Assembly (NCBI RefSeq): GCF_001905595.1
Contig: NZ_LIXI01000007.1
Coordinates: forward strand, 328,613-392,612
Direction of reading: 5' to 3'
DNA from: Streptomyces sp. CB00316
GTDB lineage: Bacteria > Actinomycetota > Actinomycetes > Streptomycetales > Streptomycetaceae
DNA length: 64,000 nt
In this document: positions 16,369-24,877 of the stretch, piece after piece
How positions within the stretch are numbered: position 1 is the stretch's first letter
Layout of the letters: every line of letters starts with the position of its first letter
The notes under the pieces: generated by a model
Told to the model about the DNA's origin: nothing
The model's database searches: none
What the model saw: only the letters and a program-made list of their open reading frames with translations
Position numbers and translations under genes: made by a program

Positions 16369-17562
16369 TCACGGGGTGCGCGGCCAGAACGCCGGGTCGG
16401 GCGTGAAACGGACCCGCAGGACGCCGTCCGTCAGAGCCGCGCCCGAGACCGTGCAGCGGCGCAGGGCCGAGGCGACCCGGACGATGCGGTGGAACGGGCC
16501 CACGGTCAGGAGCAGTTCCTCGCCCCGGCGGACCAGGCGCAGGTCCTCCTTCGTCGCGCCGGGCAGCGGCAGGCACCAGGCCAGCACGGACGGGCGGCCC
16601 CCCTCACCCGGCTCCTCCTCGATCCACCACGGGTCGTCCACCCGGCCCGGTCCCCGCTCGTCCGGCGCGGGGACGGTGAGCGCGGCCAGGTCGTCGGCGG
16701 TCCGGGGGGCGCGGCCCAGGTGCGGGGCCTCGTGGACCGGGACGTGCGGGGCCCACTCCTCGTGCCAGTGGCCCAGGCACTTCTCCTGCTGGGCGGCGAG
16801 ATCGGCGAACCAGGGGTCGGAGGAGTGGCGGGGCAGGACCCGGGAGGCCACCAGCAGGTCGGCACGGAGCCCGTACAGGGCGAGGCCGGTGCGGGCGGTG
16901 CGCAGGGCGTCCTCGGCGGCGGGCCCGGGCTCGGCCACCAGGCGGAGCGTGGTGGCGCCGTCCTCGAGCAGGGCCTGGACGGCCGCGAGCTCCTCGTCCT
17001 TGCGGGAAGCGGCCTCGTACAGCCACTGCGCGGGCATCGGGACCCCGGCGAGCTGGGCGAGGACCGGGCGCAGGGCGCGGGCGGCCTGGCGTTCGGCGGG
17101 CAGCAGGCGGCGCAGATAGCGGCGGAGCTGCTCGGGGAGTGCCAGCAGGGCGAGGGCCTGGTCAAGCGGCGGGAGGTCGACCACGAGGGTGTCGTAGCCG
17201 CCGGTGGACCAGTCGCCGGCGGCCGCCCGGTGCAGGGTGTGCAGGAGGGCGAGCTGCGGGGAACCGGGGAGTTCGGTGAGCTCCTCGCCGTCCAGGCGCC
17301 CGGCCCCGACCAGGTCCAGCACGCCGGAGGCGCGCTCCTGGAGCTCGGTGAGTTCGGCGCGGAAGTGGGTGCCGGAGTCGATCCGGGCGTGGTCGAGGCG
17401 GTCGGTGACCGCGGTTGGCCCCGTGCCGGCGGGGAAGCCGGGTATGGACTCGGCGGAGACCAGGAGGGTGCGGCGGCCGCCCGCGGCGGCGGCCAGGGCG
17501 GTCGTCGCGGCGAGGGTGGTACGGCCCGCGCCGCCGGGGCCGGTGACCAGGACCGTACGCAT
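16369..17562 (-). CDS. ArsA/Get3-like ATPase homologue with altered P-loop and C-terminal HSP20-like domain
   Basis: A 397-residue member of the ArsA/Get3 anion-transporting ATPase family. The N-terminal P-loop reads GPGGAGRTT in place of GKGGVGKTT: both the deviant-Walker signature lysine and the P-loop lysine are replaced (Pro and Arg). The Walker B-like TLVVDLPPLDQAL is present, as is the long helical region. The last 75 residues (from about GATKEDLRLVRRG) form the beta-rich HSP20-like domain attached to actinobacterial ArsA proteins. The loss of both lysines suggests weak or no ATP hydrolysis. Despite the family name, it is 40 kb from the ars genes and has no evident arsenic role. The ATG at 17562 is five bases after the preceding gene's stop, so it is the second gene of an operon. 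Confidence 0.82.
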   Translation of the reverse strand: MRTVLVTGPGGAGRTTLAATTALAAAAGGRRTLLVSAESIPGFPAGTGPTAVTDRLDHARIDSGTHFRAELTELQERASGVLDLVGAGRLDGEELTELPGSPQLALLHTLHRAAAGDWSTGGYDTLVVDLPPLDQALALLALPEQLRRYLRRLLPAERQAARALRPVLAQLAGVPMPAQWLYEAASRKDEELAAVQALLEDGATTLRLVAEPGPAAEDALRTARTGLALYGLRADLLVASRVLPRHSSDPWFADLAAQQEKCLGHWHEEWAPHVPVHEAPHLGRAPRTADDLAALTVPAPDERGPGRVDDPWWIEEEPGEGGRPSVLAWCLPLPGATKEDLRLVRRGEELLLTVGPFHRIVRVASALRRCTVSGAALTDGVLRVRFTPDPAFWPRTP

Positions 17563-17567
17563 CGCTC

Positions 17568-18017
17568 TCAGCCCTGCGGCATGGACTCGACGCGCTTCTT
17601 CAGACCGGCGAGCGCGCGGTCGATGATGACCTTCTCGGCCTTGCGCTTGATCATGCCCAGGAGCGGGATCTTGACGTCGACGGCGAGCCGGTAGGTGACC
17701 TCGGTGCGCACTCCGCCGGCCATCGGCGCGAGGGCGTACGTGCCGTCCAGCGAGCGCAGCATCTGGGACTTGACCAGGGTCCAGCTGACTTCCTTGTCGC
17801 CCAGCCAGGTGTACTTGAGGACGTGGTCGTCCTTGATGGCTCCGGCGTCCAGGACGAGGCGGACCTGCTCGGCGCGGCCCTGGTCGTCCGTGGCCAGGAC
17901 CTCTGCCTCCTTCACCTCGCCGGTCCACTCGGGGTAGCGGGCGAAGTCGGCGATCACGCTCATGACGTCGGCCGGTGCCGCCTCGATCGTGATGCTCGAG
18001 CTGGTGTGTTCAGCCAT
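17568..18017 (-). CDS. SRPBCC (START-like) domain protein
   Basis: A 149-residue single-domain protein of the polyketide cyclase/dehydrase/START superfamily. Typical features are the N-terminal SSSITIEAAPADVMSVIADF with ARYPEWTGEV, the central KYTWLGDKEVSWTL strands and the long C-terminal helix. These form a hydrophobic ligand cavity, usually for lipids or polyketides. It is translated from an ATG at 18017 and followed after five bases by the ArsA-like gene, so the two probably work together, perhaps in lipid or tail-anchored protein handling (speculative). Confidence 0.85.
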   Translation of the reverse strand: MAEHTSSSITIEAAPADVMSVIADFARYPEWTGEVKEAEVLATDDQGRAEQVRLVLDAGAIKDDHVLKYTWLGDKEVSWTLVKSQMLRSLDGTYALAPMAGGVRTEVTYRLAVDVKIPLLGMIKRKAEKVIIDRALAGLKKRVESMPQG

Positions 18018-18126
18018 CGCCGTGGCCCTCCAGTGCGGTGTAACCGGTCGCGTTCGGCAGGAGCCTGCCGCTGTGCAGGCTATCGCGTGCCCGCCGCGCT
18101 CCGGTCCACGGCCCGGGCGCTTCCGG

Positions 18127-18936
18127 TCACCAGGTCAGCGCCCAGGGCGTCCCGGTGGAGGCGAAGTGCCCGACGTTGACGCACTCGGTGTCGCCTATCC
18201 GCATCCGGCGGACCAACGGCTGGTGAACATGGCCGAAAAGCGCGTACCGGGGACGGGTGACGCGGATGGCCTCCAGCAGGGCGGTGCTGCCGCGTTCGAA
18301 GCGGCGGGCGACGGTGTCGTACGTCAGCTCGGGGACGTCGGGCGGGATGTGCGAGCAGAGCACGTCGACCGGGCCGAGCGCCTCGACCTTGGCGGCGTAC
18401 TCCTCGTCGCTGATCTCGTACGGAGTGTTCATCGGGGTCCTGAGGCCGCCGCCGACGAAGCCGAAGACCCGGCCGCCGATCTCCACCCGCTCGCCGTCCA
18501 GCACGGTGGTGCCGGGGAGGGCGTACTCGGGCCACAGGCGGGGGACGTCCACGTTGCCGTAGGTGGCGTACGTCGGGGTGGGGAAGGCGGCGAAGAGTTC
18601 GGCGTACTGCCTGCGTACCGCGCCGATGATCTCGGTGTTGCGGTCGCGGCCCGCCCACAGCTCACGGCCGAAGGCGCGGGCCTCCTCGTAGCGGCGGGCG
18701 GTGCGCAGCGCGACGATGCGGGTGGCGTTCTCCCTGCCGAACAGATCGGGGAAGATGCCGCGCGAGTGGTCGGCGTAGTCGAGGAAGAGCACCAGGTCAC
18801 CGAGGCAGATGAGGGCGTCGGCGCCGTCCCCGGCGCGGGCCAGGGCCTCGGTGTTGCCGTGCACGTCGCTGACCACGTGGATCCGGGTGGAGCGCCGTGC
18901 GCCCGGCGCGGTCCCGTCCGCTTCGCTGCCTCGCAT
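18127..18936 (-). CDS. Calcineurin-like metallophosphoesterase
   Basis: A 269-residue binuclear metallophosphatase. The metal motifs appear in order: HVVSDVHGNTEAL (DxH), LICLGDLVLF (GDxxD-like), TYGNVDVPRL (GNxD), LCSHIPPDV (GH-like) and LFGHVHQPLV (GHxH). This is the YfcE/MPP-type superfamily acting on nucleotides, nucleic acids or phosphoproteins; the substrate is unknown. The ATG at 18936 follows TTAGGGTGATC. A GTG three codons upstream is possible. It is transcribed away from the acyl-CoA ligase, from a shared 280-bp intergenic region. Confidence 0.85.
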   Translation of the reverse strand: MRGSEADGTAPGARRSTRIHVVSDVHGNTEALARAGDGADALICLGDLVLFLDYADHSRGIFPDLFGRENATRIVALRTARRYEEARAFGRELWAGRDRNTEIIGAVRRQYAELFAAFPTPTYATYGNVDVPRLWPEYALPGTTVLDGERVEIGGRVFGFVGGGLRTPMNTPYEISDEEYAAKVEALGPVDVLCSHIPPDVPELTYDTVARRFERGSTALLEAIRVTRPRYALFGHVHQPLVRRMRIGDTECVNVGHFASTGTPWALTW

Positions 18937-19215
18937 GCGGATCACCCTAAAGCGCCCGTCCACGCGCGGGTAGACCGGCCGGACCTGCGGTTACTTTCGA
19001 GTCGTCACGCCGGTGGACTACTGTGCGCGAAAGGGCCATTTATATGTGTGATGCATAAGACATCTGGCCGGAACCCCCTATCGGGAACCCAGTACCGGTG
19101 GGTAACGTCCGGGCAGTCCAGTCGTGCTCACCCCACTGAGCACCTGCCATTCTTGGACCGCAGCCGGTGCGTCACACAGAGCCGTGGCACCGGAGCCCGA
19201 TGAGGAGCAGCAGCC

Positions 19216-21012
19216 TTGCGCGAGTTCAGCCTTCCGGCCCTGTACGAGGTCCCGACGGACGGCAATCTGACGGATCTCATCCGCCGCAACGCCGCTCAGC
19301 ATCCCGAAGTCGCGGTGATGAGCCGCAAGGTGGCCGGTGCCTGGACCGACGTCAGCGCCACCCAGTTCCTGGCCGAGGTGAGAGCCGCCGCCAAAGGTCT
19401 GATCGCCTCGGGCGTGCAGCCCGGCGACCGGGTCGCCCTGATGTCCCGCACCCGCTTCGAGTGGGTGCTGCTGGACTTCGCGATCTGGAGCGCGGGCGCG
19501 GTGACCGTGCCGGTGTACGAGACCAGCTCCGCCGAGCAGGTCCAGTGGATCCTCGGTGACTCCGGTGCGGTGGCGGTGCTTGTGGAGAGCGACGCGCACG
19601 CGGCCTCCGTGGCCTCCGTACGGGACGCGCTGCCGGAGCTGGAGCATGTCTGGCAGATCGACGCGGGCGCCGTGGAGGCGCTCGGCAAGGCGGGTGCCGA
19701 GGTCTCCGACGAGACCATGGACCTGCGGACGGTCAGCGCCAAGGCGGACGACCCGGCGACCATCGTCTACACCTCCGGCACGACGGGCCGCCCCAAGGGC
19801 TGTGTGCTGACCCACCGCAGCTTCTTCGCGGAGTGCGGCAACGTGGTGGAGCGGCTGAAGCCGCTGTTCCGTACGGGCGAGTGCTCGGTGCTGCTGTTCC
19901 TGCCCGCCGCCCACGTCTTCGGCCGGCTGGTCGAGGTGGCCTCGGTGATGGCCCCGATCAAGCTCGGCTGCGTCCCCGACATCAAGAACCTCACCGACGA
20001 GCTGGCCTCGTTCCGGCCGACGCTGATCCTCGGGGTGCCCCGGGTCTTCGAGAAGGTCTACAACGCGGCCCGCGCGAAGGCGCAGGCGGACGGCAAGGGC
20101 AAGATCTTCGACCGGGCCGCCGACACGGCGATCGCCTACAGCCGGGCGCTGAGCACCCCGCGGGGCCCCTCGCTGGGGCTGAAGCTCAAGCACAAGCTCT
20201 TCGACAAGCTGGTCTTCGGCAAGCTCCGCGCCGTCCTCGGCGGCAAGGGCGAGTTCGCGATCTCCGGCGGTGCTCCACTGGGCGAGCGGCTCGGCCACTT
20301 CTACCGGGGCATCGGTTTCACGGTCCTGGAGGGCTACGGCCTGACCGAGACCTGTGCGGCGACCGCGTTCAACCCGTGGGACCGGCAGAAGATCGGCACG
20401 GTCGGGCAGCCGCTGCCCGGCTCGGTGGTCCGGATCGCGGACGACGGTGAGGTGCTGCTCCACGGCGAGCACCTGTTCACCGGGTACTGGAAGAACGAGT
20501 CGGCGTCGGCCGAGGCGCTGGCCGACGGCTGGTTCCACACGGGCGACATCGGCACCCTCGACGAGGACGGCTACCTCGCGATCACCGGCCGCAAGAAGGA
20601 GATCATCGTCACGGCGGGCGGCAAGAACGTCGCCCCGGCGGTGATCGAGGACCGCATCCGCGCCCACGCCCTGGTCGCCGAGTGCATGGTGGTCGGCGAC
20701 GGCCGCCCGTTCGTCGGCGCGCTGGTCACCCTGGACGAGGAGTTCCTGAGCCGCTGGGCCGAGGAGCACGGCAAGCCGGCCGGCTCGACCGCCCTGTCGC
20801 TGCGCGAGGACGCGGAGCTGCTGGCGGAGGTGCAGCGGGCGGTGGACGACGGCAACGCGGCGGTCTCCAAGGCCGAGTCCGTACGCAAGTTCCGGATCCT
20901 GCCGGCCCAGTTCACCGAGGAGGCGGGCCACATCACGCCGTCGCTGAAGCTGAAGCGGAACGTGGTGGCGAAGGACTTCGCGGACGAGGTGGAGTCGATC
21001 TACCGCGCGTGA
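19216..21012 (+). CDS. Long-chain fatty acid-CoA ligase (AMP-forming)
   Basis: A 598-residue adenylate-forming enzyme. Signature motifs: the P-loop YTSGTTGRPKGCVLTH, LPAAHVFGR, EGYGLTETC, and GWFHTGDIG with GRKKEIIVTAGGKNVAP near the C-terminus, ending with SLKLKRNVV. It activates long-chain fatty acids to acyl-AMP then acyl-CoA. Length and the inserted helical region fit the FAA1/FadD15 long-chain class. The start is TTG at 19216, after GAGGAGCAGCAG. Two strong hairpins flank the 3' end. The 250-bp upstream region is locally AT-richer (around 19040-19060) but shows no promoter I could assign safely. Confidence 0.94.
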   Translation: MREFSLPALYEVPTDGNLTDLIRRNAAQHPEVAVMSRKVAGAWTDVSATQFLAEVRAAAKGLIASGVQPGDRVALMSRTRFEWVLLDFAIWSAGAVTVPVYETSSAEQVQWILGDSGAVAVLVESDAHAASVASVRDALPELEHVWQIDAGAVEALGKAGAEVSDETMDLRTVSAKADDPATIVYTSGTTGRPKGCVLTHRSFFAECGNVVERLKPLFRTGECSVLLFLPAAHVFGRLVEVASVMAPIKLGCVPDIKNLTDELASFRPTLILGVPRVFEKVYNAARAKAQADGKGKIFDRAADTAIAYSRALSTPRGPSLGLKLKHKLFDKLVFGKLRAVLGGKGEFAISGGAPLGERLGHFYRGIGFTVLEGYGLTETCAATAFNPWDRQKIGTVGQPLPGSVVRIADDGEVLLHGEHLFTGYWKNESASAEALADGWFHTGDIGTLDEDGYLAITGRKKEIIVTAGGKNVAPAVIEDRIRAHALVAECMVVGDGRPFVGALVTLDEEFLSRWAEEHGKPAGSTALSLREDAELLAEVQRAVDDGNAAVSKAESVRKFRILPAQFTEEAGHITPSLKLKRNVVAKDFADEVESIYRA

Positions 21013-21024
21013 GCGGTGTCACGC

Positions 21025-21075
21025 GTACGGAGGAGGGGCCCGCACCGGGAGTCGGTGCGGGCCCCTCCTCCGTAC
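21025..21075. terminator. Bidirectional terminator between convergent genes
   Basis: A perfect 22-bp stem (21025-21046 with 21054-21075) with a 7-base loop, 12 bases after the acyl-CoA ligase stop and immediately before the glycosyltransferase stop on the other strand. It should serve both genes. Confidence 0.9.
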
Positions 21076-22218
21076 TCACAACAGCGTCTTGAGCTTCTCC
21101 GCCAGCAGGTCCCAGCGCCACTTCTCCTCGACCCAGGCCCGCCCCCGCTCCCCCATCCGCTGCCGCAGCTCCGGGTCGCCGAGCAGCGTCACGATCCGGT
21201 CCGCCGACTCCTCGGCACTGCTCCCGCGCACCACCCACCCGGTCTCGCCGTCCAGCACCGCGTCCGGTGCGCCGCCCGAGTCCCCGGCCACCACCGGCAG
21301 CCCGGTCGCGGACGCCTCCAGGTAGACGATCCCGAGCCCCTCCACGTCCAGCCCCCGCCGCCGGGTCCGGCACGGCATGGCGAAGACGTCCCCGGCCCCG
21401 TAGTGCGCGGGCAGTTCCGCCCACGGCACGGGCCCGGTGAACCGCACCGAGTCCTCCACCCCGGTCTCCACCGCGAGCCGCTCGAGGTCCTTGGCGTACG
21501 GGCCGCCGCCGACGATCAGCAGCACCGCGTCCGGGACCTGCGCCAGGATCGCGGGCATGGCCAGGATCAGCGTGTCCTGGCCCTTGCGCGGGACCAGACG
21601 CGAGACGCAGACGACCACCGGGCGGTCCGAGAGCCCGAGGCGGGCACGGACCCGGTCTCCGCCGGAGGCCGGGTGGAAGGTCTTCTCGTCGACGCCCGGC
21701 GGCAGTTGCACCATGCGGGCGGCCGCGTCCGGGGTGAGGGCGGCGGCGATCCGGGAGCGGGTGTACTCCCCCAGATAGGTGATCGTGTCCGTGCCCTCGC
21801 CGATCCTCCCCAGCAACTGCCGGGAGGCGGGCAGTTGGGCCCACCCGGCCTCGTGCCCGTGGGTGGTGGCCACCAGTCGCCGGGCGCCCGCGCGGCGCAG
21901 CGCCGGGGCCATCAGGCCGAGCGGGGCGGCGGCGCCGAACCAGACGGAGGTGCAGCCGTGTTCGCGCAGCAGGGCGGTGGCACGCTTGGTGACGCGCGGG
22001 GTCGGCAGCAGCATCGTCGTGCGGTCGCGGACCACGGTGAACGGCTGCTCGGCGTCGAAGGCGGCGGTGGCCGCCGCGCCCTCCTCGCCGCGCTTCCAGG
22101 TGGACGCGTAGACGACGACCCGGTCGGGATCCAGGCGCAGCGCCATGTTGTGCAGGAACGCCTGGATGCCGCCGGGGCGGGGCGGGAAGTCGTTGGTCAC
22201 GATCAGGGTCTTGTCCAT
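21076..22218 (-). CDS. GT4 glycosyltransferase, PimB-like
   Basis: A 380-residue GT-B fold glycosyltransferase of family 4. The N-terminal TLIVTNDFPPRPGGIQAFL and the C-terminal donor site GLDVEGLGIVYLEASATGLP followed by GDSGGAPDAV match the actinobacterial PimB-type mannosyltransferases, which transfer mannose from GDP-mannose to phosphatidylinositol mannoside; another acceptor is possible. The EX7E pattern lies in that C-terminal block. The ATG at 22218 begins MDKTLIVTND; sixteen upstream codons are not conserved-looking. A gene for a GT87-like membrane protein is divergent 113 bp away. Confidence 0.88.
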   Translation of the reverse strand: MDKTLIVTNDFPPRPGGIQAFLHNMALRLDPDRVVVYASTWKRGEEGAAATAAFDAEQPFTVVRDRTTMLLPTPRVTKRATALLREHGCTSVWFGAAAPLGLMAPALRRAGARRLVATTHGHEAGWAQLPASRQLLGRIGEGTDTITYLGEYTRSRIAAALTPDAAARMVQLPPGVDEKTFHPASGGDRVRARLGLSDRPVVVCVSRLVPRKGQDTLILAMPAILAQVPDAVLLIVGGGPYAKDLERLAVETGVEDSVRFTGPVPWAELPAHYGAGDVFAMPCRTRRRGLDVEGLGIVYLEASATGLPVVAGDSGGAPDAVLDGETGWVVRGSSAEESADRIVTLLGDPELRQRMGERGRAWVEEKWRWDLLAEKLKTLL

Positions 22219-22331
22219 CGTGGCTGACAGTACCGAACGGCCGCGCTTCACGGCCCACGCCCTCACCCCCCGGCATCATGGGCCGCCGGACCCGGGCCGG
22301 AGAGGGCCCCCGGACGGTGAGGGCGGCGGCG

Positions 22332-23603
22332 ATGACGGGACGACGGGCATCCACCGGCGTACGACTGCCGCCGTACGGACTGCTGCCGTGCGCGGCCTGG
22401 GCGCTGACCCGGGCGGCGCTGCTGCTCAGTGTGTCCGGGGTGTTCTCCCTGGGCGGCCTCGATGTCACGGTGGACGTGTCGGTGATCTACCGGGGCTGGT
22501 ACGAGACGCTGCTCACCGGCACGTACCCGCTGGACGACGTCACGTGGCAGTACCCGCCCGGTGCCGCCCTCGCGATCCTCTCCCCCGCCCTGCTGCCCCT
22601 CTGGGAGTACGCGAGCGCCTTCTACGCCCTCGTCCTGCTCTGCGACGCGCTCGTGTTCGGGTTGCTGCTGTACGCGGGCCGGCGGCCGGGGATAAGGGCG
22701 GCGGGCGCGTGGGTGTGGGCCGTGGGGGTGCCGCTGCTGGGGCCGACCGTGTACGCCCGGTACGACCTGATGGTGACGGCGGTCGCGGTGGCGGCGCTGC
22801 TGGCAGGAGTGCGCCACCCGAAGGTGCTGGGAGTGCTGGCCGCGTTCGGGGCGCTGCTGAAGGTGTGGCCGGCGTTGGTGCTGGTGGGGGTCCGGCGGGG
22901 GCGGCCGACCCGGGCGGCCTGGTCGGCGGCGGCGCTGACGACGGCCGGTCTCGGTGTGGGCTTCGCGCTGTGGATGCCGGGGGCGTACGCGTTCCTGGCC
23001 TTCCAGCGGGACCGGGGCCTGGAGATCGAGTCGCTGGGGGCGCTGTACTTCCACCTCGCGCGGCACGTCGGCTGGGAGGGGCGGGTGGAGCTGCACTACG
23101 GCTCCATGGAGTTCCTCGGCCCGCACGTGGGACTGGTCTCGACGCTGGCGCTGGGACTGGCCGTGCTCGCGCTGGGCTGGCTGCTGGTGTGGCGGCTGCG
23201 GGCCCGGACGTTCGCCGCCCACACCCCGGCGCAGGCCGCGTTCACGGCGGTGCTGCTGTTCACCACGACGAGCCGGGTGATCAGCCCGCAGTACGTGGTG
23301 TGGCTGGTCGGGCTGGCGGCGGTCTGCCTGGCGTTCCGGGGCGGCGGGATGTCGCGGCCCGCCGTGCTGGTGCTGGTCGCGGCCGCGGTGACGGTGCTGG
23401 AGTTCCCGGTGTACTTCGCCGAGGTGGTGGCGAGCGACGCGTGGGGCGTGGCGCTCCTGTGCGTACGGAACGGGCTCCTGGTGGCGGCCTCGCTGCTGGC
23501 CGCGCGGCGGCTGTGGCGCGAGACGGTGCCGGGGGTACGGTCCTGGGAGACGGCCGGGGCGGACCCGGCCCGCGGGGATCAGCCGAGCCGGGCGCTCAGG
23601 TAG
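22332..23603 (+). CDS. Polytopic membrane protein, GT87-type mannosyltransferase family (DUF2029)
   Basis: A 423-residue integral membrane protein with roughly ten hydrophobic segments. An acidic residue after the first helix (DVSVIYRGWYETLL) followed by WQYPPGAAL is typical of GT-C polyprenol-mannose-dependent glycosyltransferases of family GT87. Such enzymes build lipoglycans or protein O-mannosyl glycans; pairing with the PimB-like gene on the opposite strand supports a shared glycolipid pathway. The start is uncertain: ATG 22332 has GTGAGG nine bases upstream, while ATG 22278 and GTG 22317 are in frame. The 3' end overlaps the next convergent gene by 25 bases. Confidence 0.8.
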   Translation: MTGRRASTGVRLPPYGLLPCAAWALTRAALLLSVSGVFSLGGLDVTVDVSVIYRGWYETLLTGTYPLDDVTWQYPPGAALAILSPALLPLWEYASAFYALVLLCDALVFGLLLYAGRRPGIRAAGAWVWAVGVPLLGPTVYARYDLMVTAVAVAALLAGVRHPKVLGVLAAFGALLKVWPALVLVGVRRGRPTRAAWSAAALTTAGLGVGFALWMPGAYAFLAFQRDRGLEIESLGALYFHLARHVGWEGRVELHYGSMEFLGPHVGLVSTLALGLAVLALGWLLVWRLRARTFAAHTPAQAAFTAVLLFTTTSRVISPQYVVWLVGLAAVCLAFRGGGMSRPAVLVLVAAAVTVLEFPVYFAEVVASDAWGVALLCVRNGLLVAASLLAARRLWRETVPGVRSWETAGADPARGDQPSRALR

Positions 23604-24844
23604 TCGCGCCAGTCGGCGGTGAACTCCTCGGGCGTCGTGTCGAGGACCGATCCCAGCGCCTGCTCCACCGCCCCGTCCCGCCCGGGATGGGCCCCCACAG
23701 CCGCGTAGAAGGCGGTGAGCTTCTCCTTGCCCCACCGCTCCGCGATGAGCTCGCAGGCCATCCAGGCGCTCTCGTAGGCCCGGGCGAGCTCGGCGGGGTC
23801 GCCGTCGAAGCCGAAGCCCTTGTCGACGGGGAGTTCGGCCGGTACGTCACCGGCCCGGACGGCGCCCGTCAGCTCGGGGGCGATGAGGTCGGGGGTGCGG
23901 TCCTCGCCCCGGTAGGCGGCCCAGTCGGCGAAGCCCTCGGAGAGCCAGACGGGAGTGGCCGCGGAGGTGCTGGTCCGGGTGGCGACATGGGTCGTCTCAT
24001 GGGTCAGGACGACCCGCTGGCCGAAGCTGCCGAGTGAGGCGTACGCCTGCGGGTTGACGATCACCCGGTCCGCGAGGGCGGGGCGCTTCCCGGTGGCGCC
24101 GGCCTCGCCCGTGGTGACGGCGGCGATCCCCCGGTAGCTGGTCTCCTGGGAGCCCAGCAGCCCCGCCATGGACTCCACGGAGTCCGGGACGAGGACCACC
24201 ACCCGGCGCGCCCACGGCTGCGGCCAGGCGTCGGACACGGCCGGGACGGCGAGGTCCACGGTGTCCGCGACCTGGCGCAGCTCCGCCTCGGGCCGCCCGA
24301 CGCCCAGGACGAGGCTGTGGGCGCCCCGGACGACCTCCACCTCCCCCTGGTGCCAGAGCTGGTCGGTGGCGCCCTTGGCGGGCCGGTCGGCGCTGACGTA
24401 CCACCGCTCGCCGTCCCGCATCAGCTCCAGGGTGCGGCGTGCGGCGACGGGCGCTGTGTCGTACCCGTCGATCCGATAGCGCAGCTCCACCTCGGCGGTG
24501 GCCCGGTCGCCGTCCTCCTCGGTGATGCCCTTCACCTCGTACGACCAGGACTTCAGGGGTACGTCGGCGAGGTTGGCCAGTTCCGTGCGCTGGGCGGCCC
24601 GCAGCTTCGCGGCGTCGGGCGCGAGGGTGTCGAGGTAGCCCGCCGGGTCGCGGGCGAGCACAGCGGCGGCGCGGCGCTCCAGGGTGGCGTCGATCTCGCG
24701 GACGGTGAGAGAGGTGGCGGCGTCCCGTTGGCCCGCCGGGGTCACACAGGCGGAGGCGGTCAGCAGGGCGGCGAGCACCAGGCCCGCCGCACGCCGCCGC
24801 CGTCGAGGGCGTCTCCCCCGCGCACCACGTCCTTCTACGGCCAC
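23579..24844 (-). CDS. Secreted lipoprotein with gluzincin-type metallopeptidase motif
   Basis: A 421-residue protein. An arginine-rich n-region and hydrophobic stretch end in LLTASACVTPAG, a plausible though imperfect lipobox with Cys near residue 33. The zinc motif HETTH (HExxH) is followed about 20 residues later by WLSEGFADWAAY, giving the third ligand Glu. This is the peptidase-MA-like arrangement. An N-terminal NTF2-like region (about residues 45-150) precedes it. The protein is probably an extracellular membrane-anchored protease of unknown substrate. It lies 33 bases downstream of the NlpC/P60 gene and may be co-transcribed with it. Confidence 0.82.
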   Translation of the reverse strand: MAVEGRGARGRRPRRRRRAAGLVLAALLTASACVTPAGQRDAATSLTVREIDATLERRAAAVLARDPAGYLDTLAPDAAKLRAAQRTELANLADVPLKSWSYEVKGITEEDGDRATAEVELRYRIDGYDTAPVAARRTLELMRDGERWYVSADRPAKGATDQLWHQGEVEVVRGAHSLVLGVGRPEAELRQVADTVDLAVPAVSDAWPQPWARRVVVLVPDSVESMAGLLGSQETSYRGIAAVTTGEAGATGKRPALADRVIVNPQAYASLGSFGQRVVLTHETTHVATRTSTSAATPVWLSEGFADWAAYRGEDRTPDLIAPELTGAVRAGDVPAELPVDKGFGFDGDPAELARAYESAWMACELIAERWGKEKLTAFYAAVGAHPGRDGAVEQALGSVLDTTPEEFTADWRDYLSARLG

Positions 24845-24877
24845 CCTGCCGATCGTACGGTCCGTTCCGGGCGGTGG

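Noticed and set aside
16369..17562. Calling the ArsA-like gene part of arsenic resistance
   Set aside because: It is about 40 kb from the ars genes, lacks both P-loop lysines and is paired with a START-like gene, so the family name is not evidence of arsenic function.
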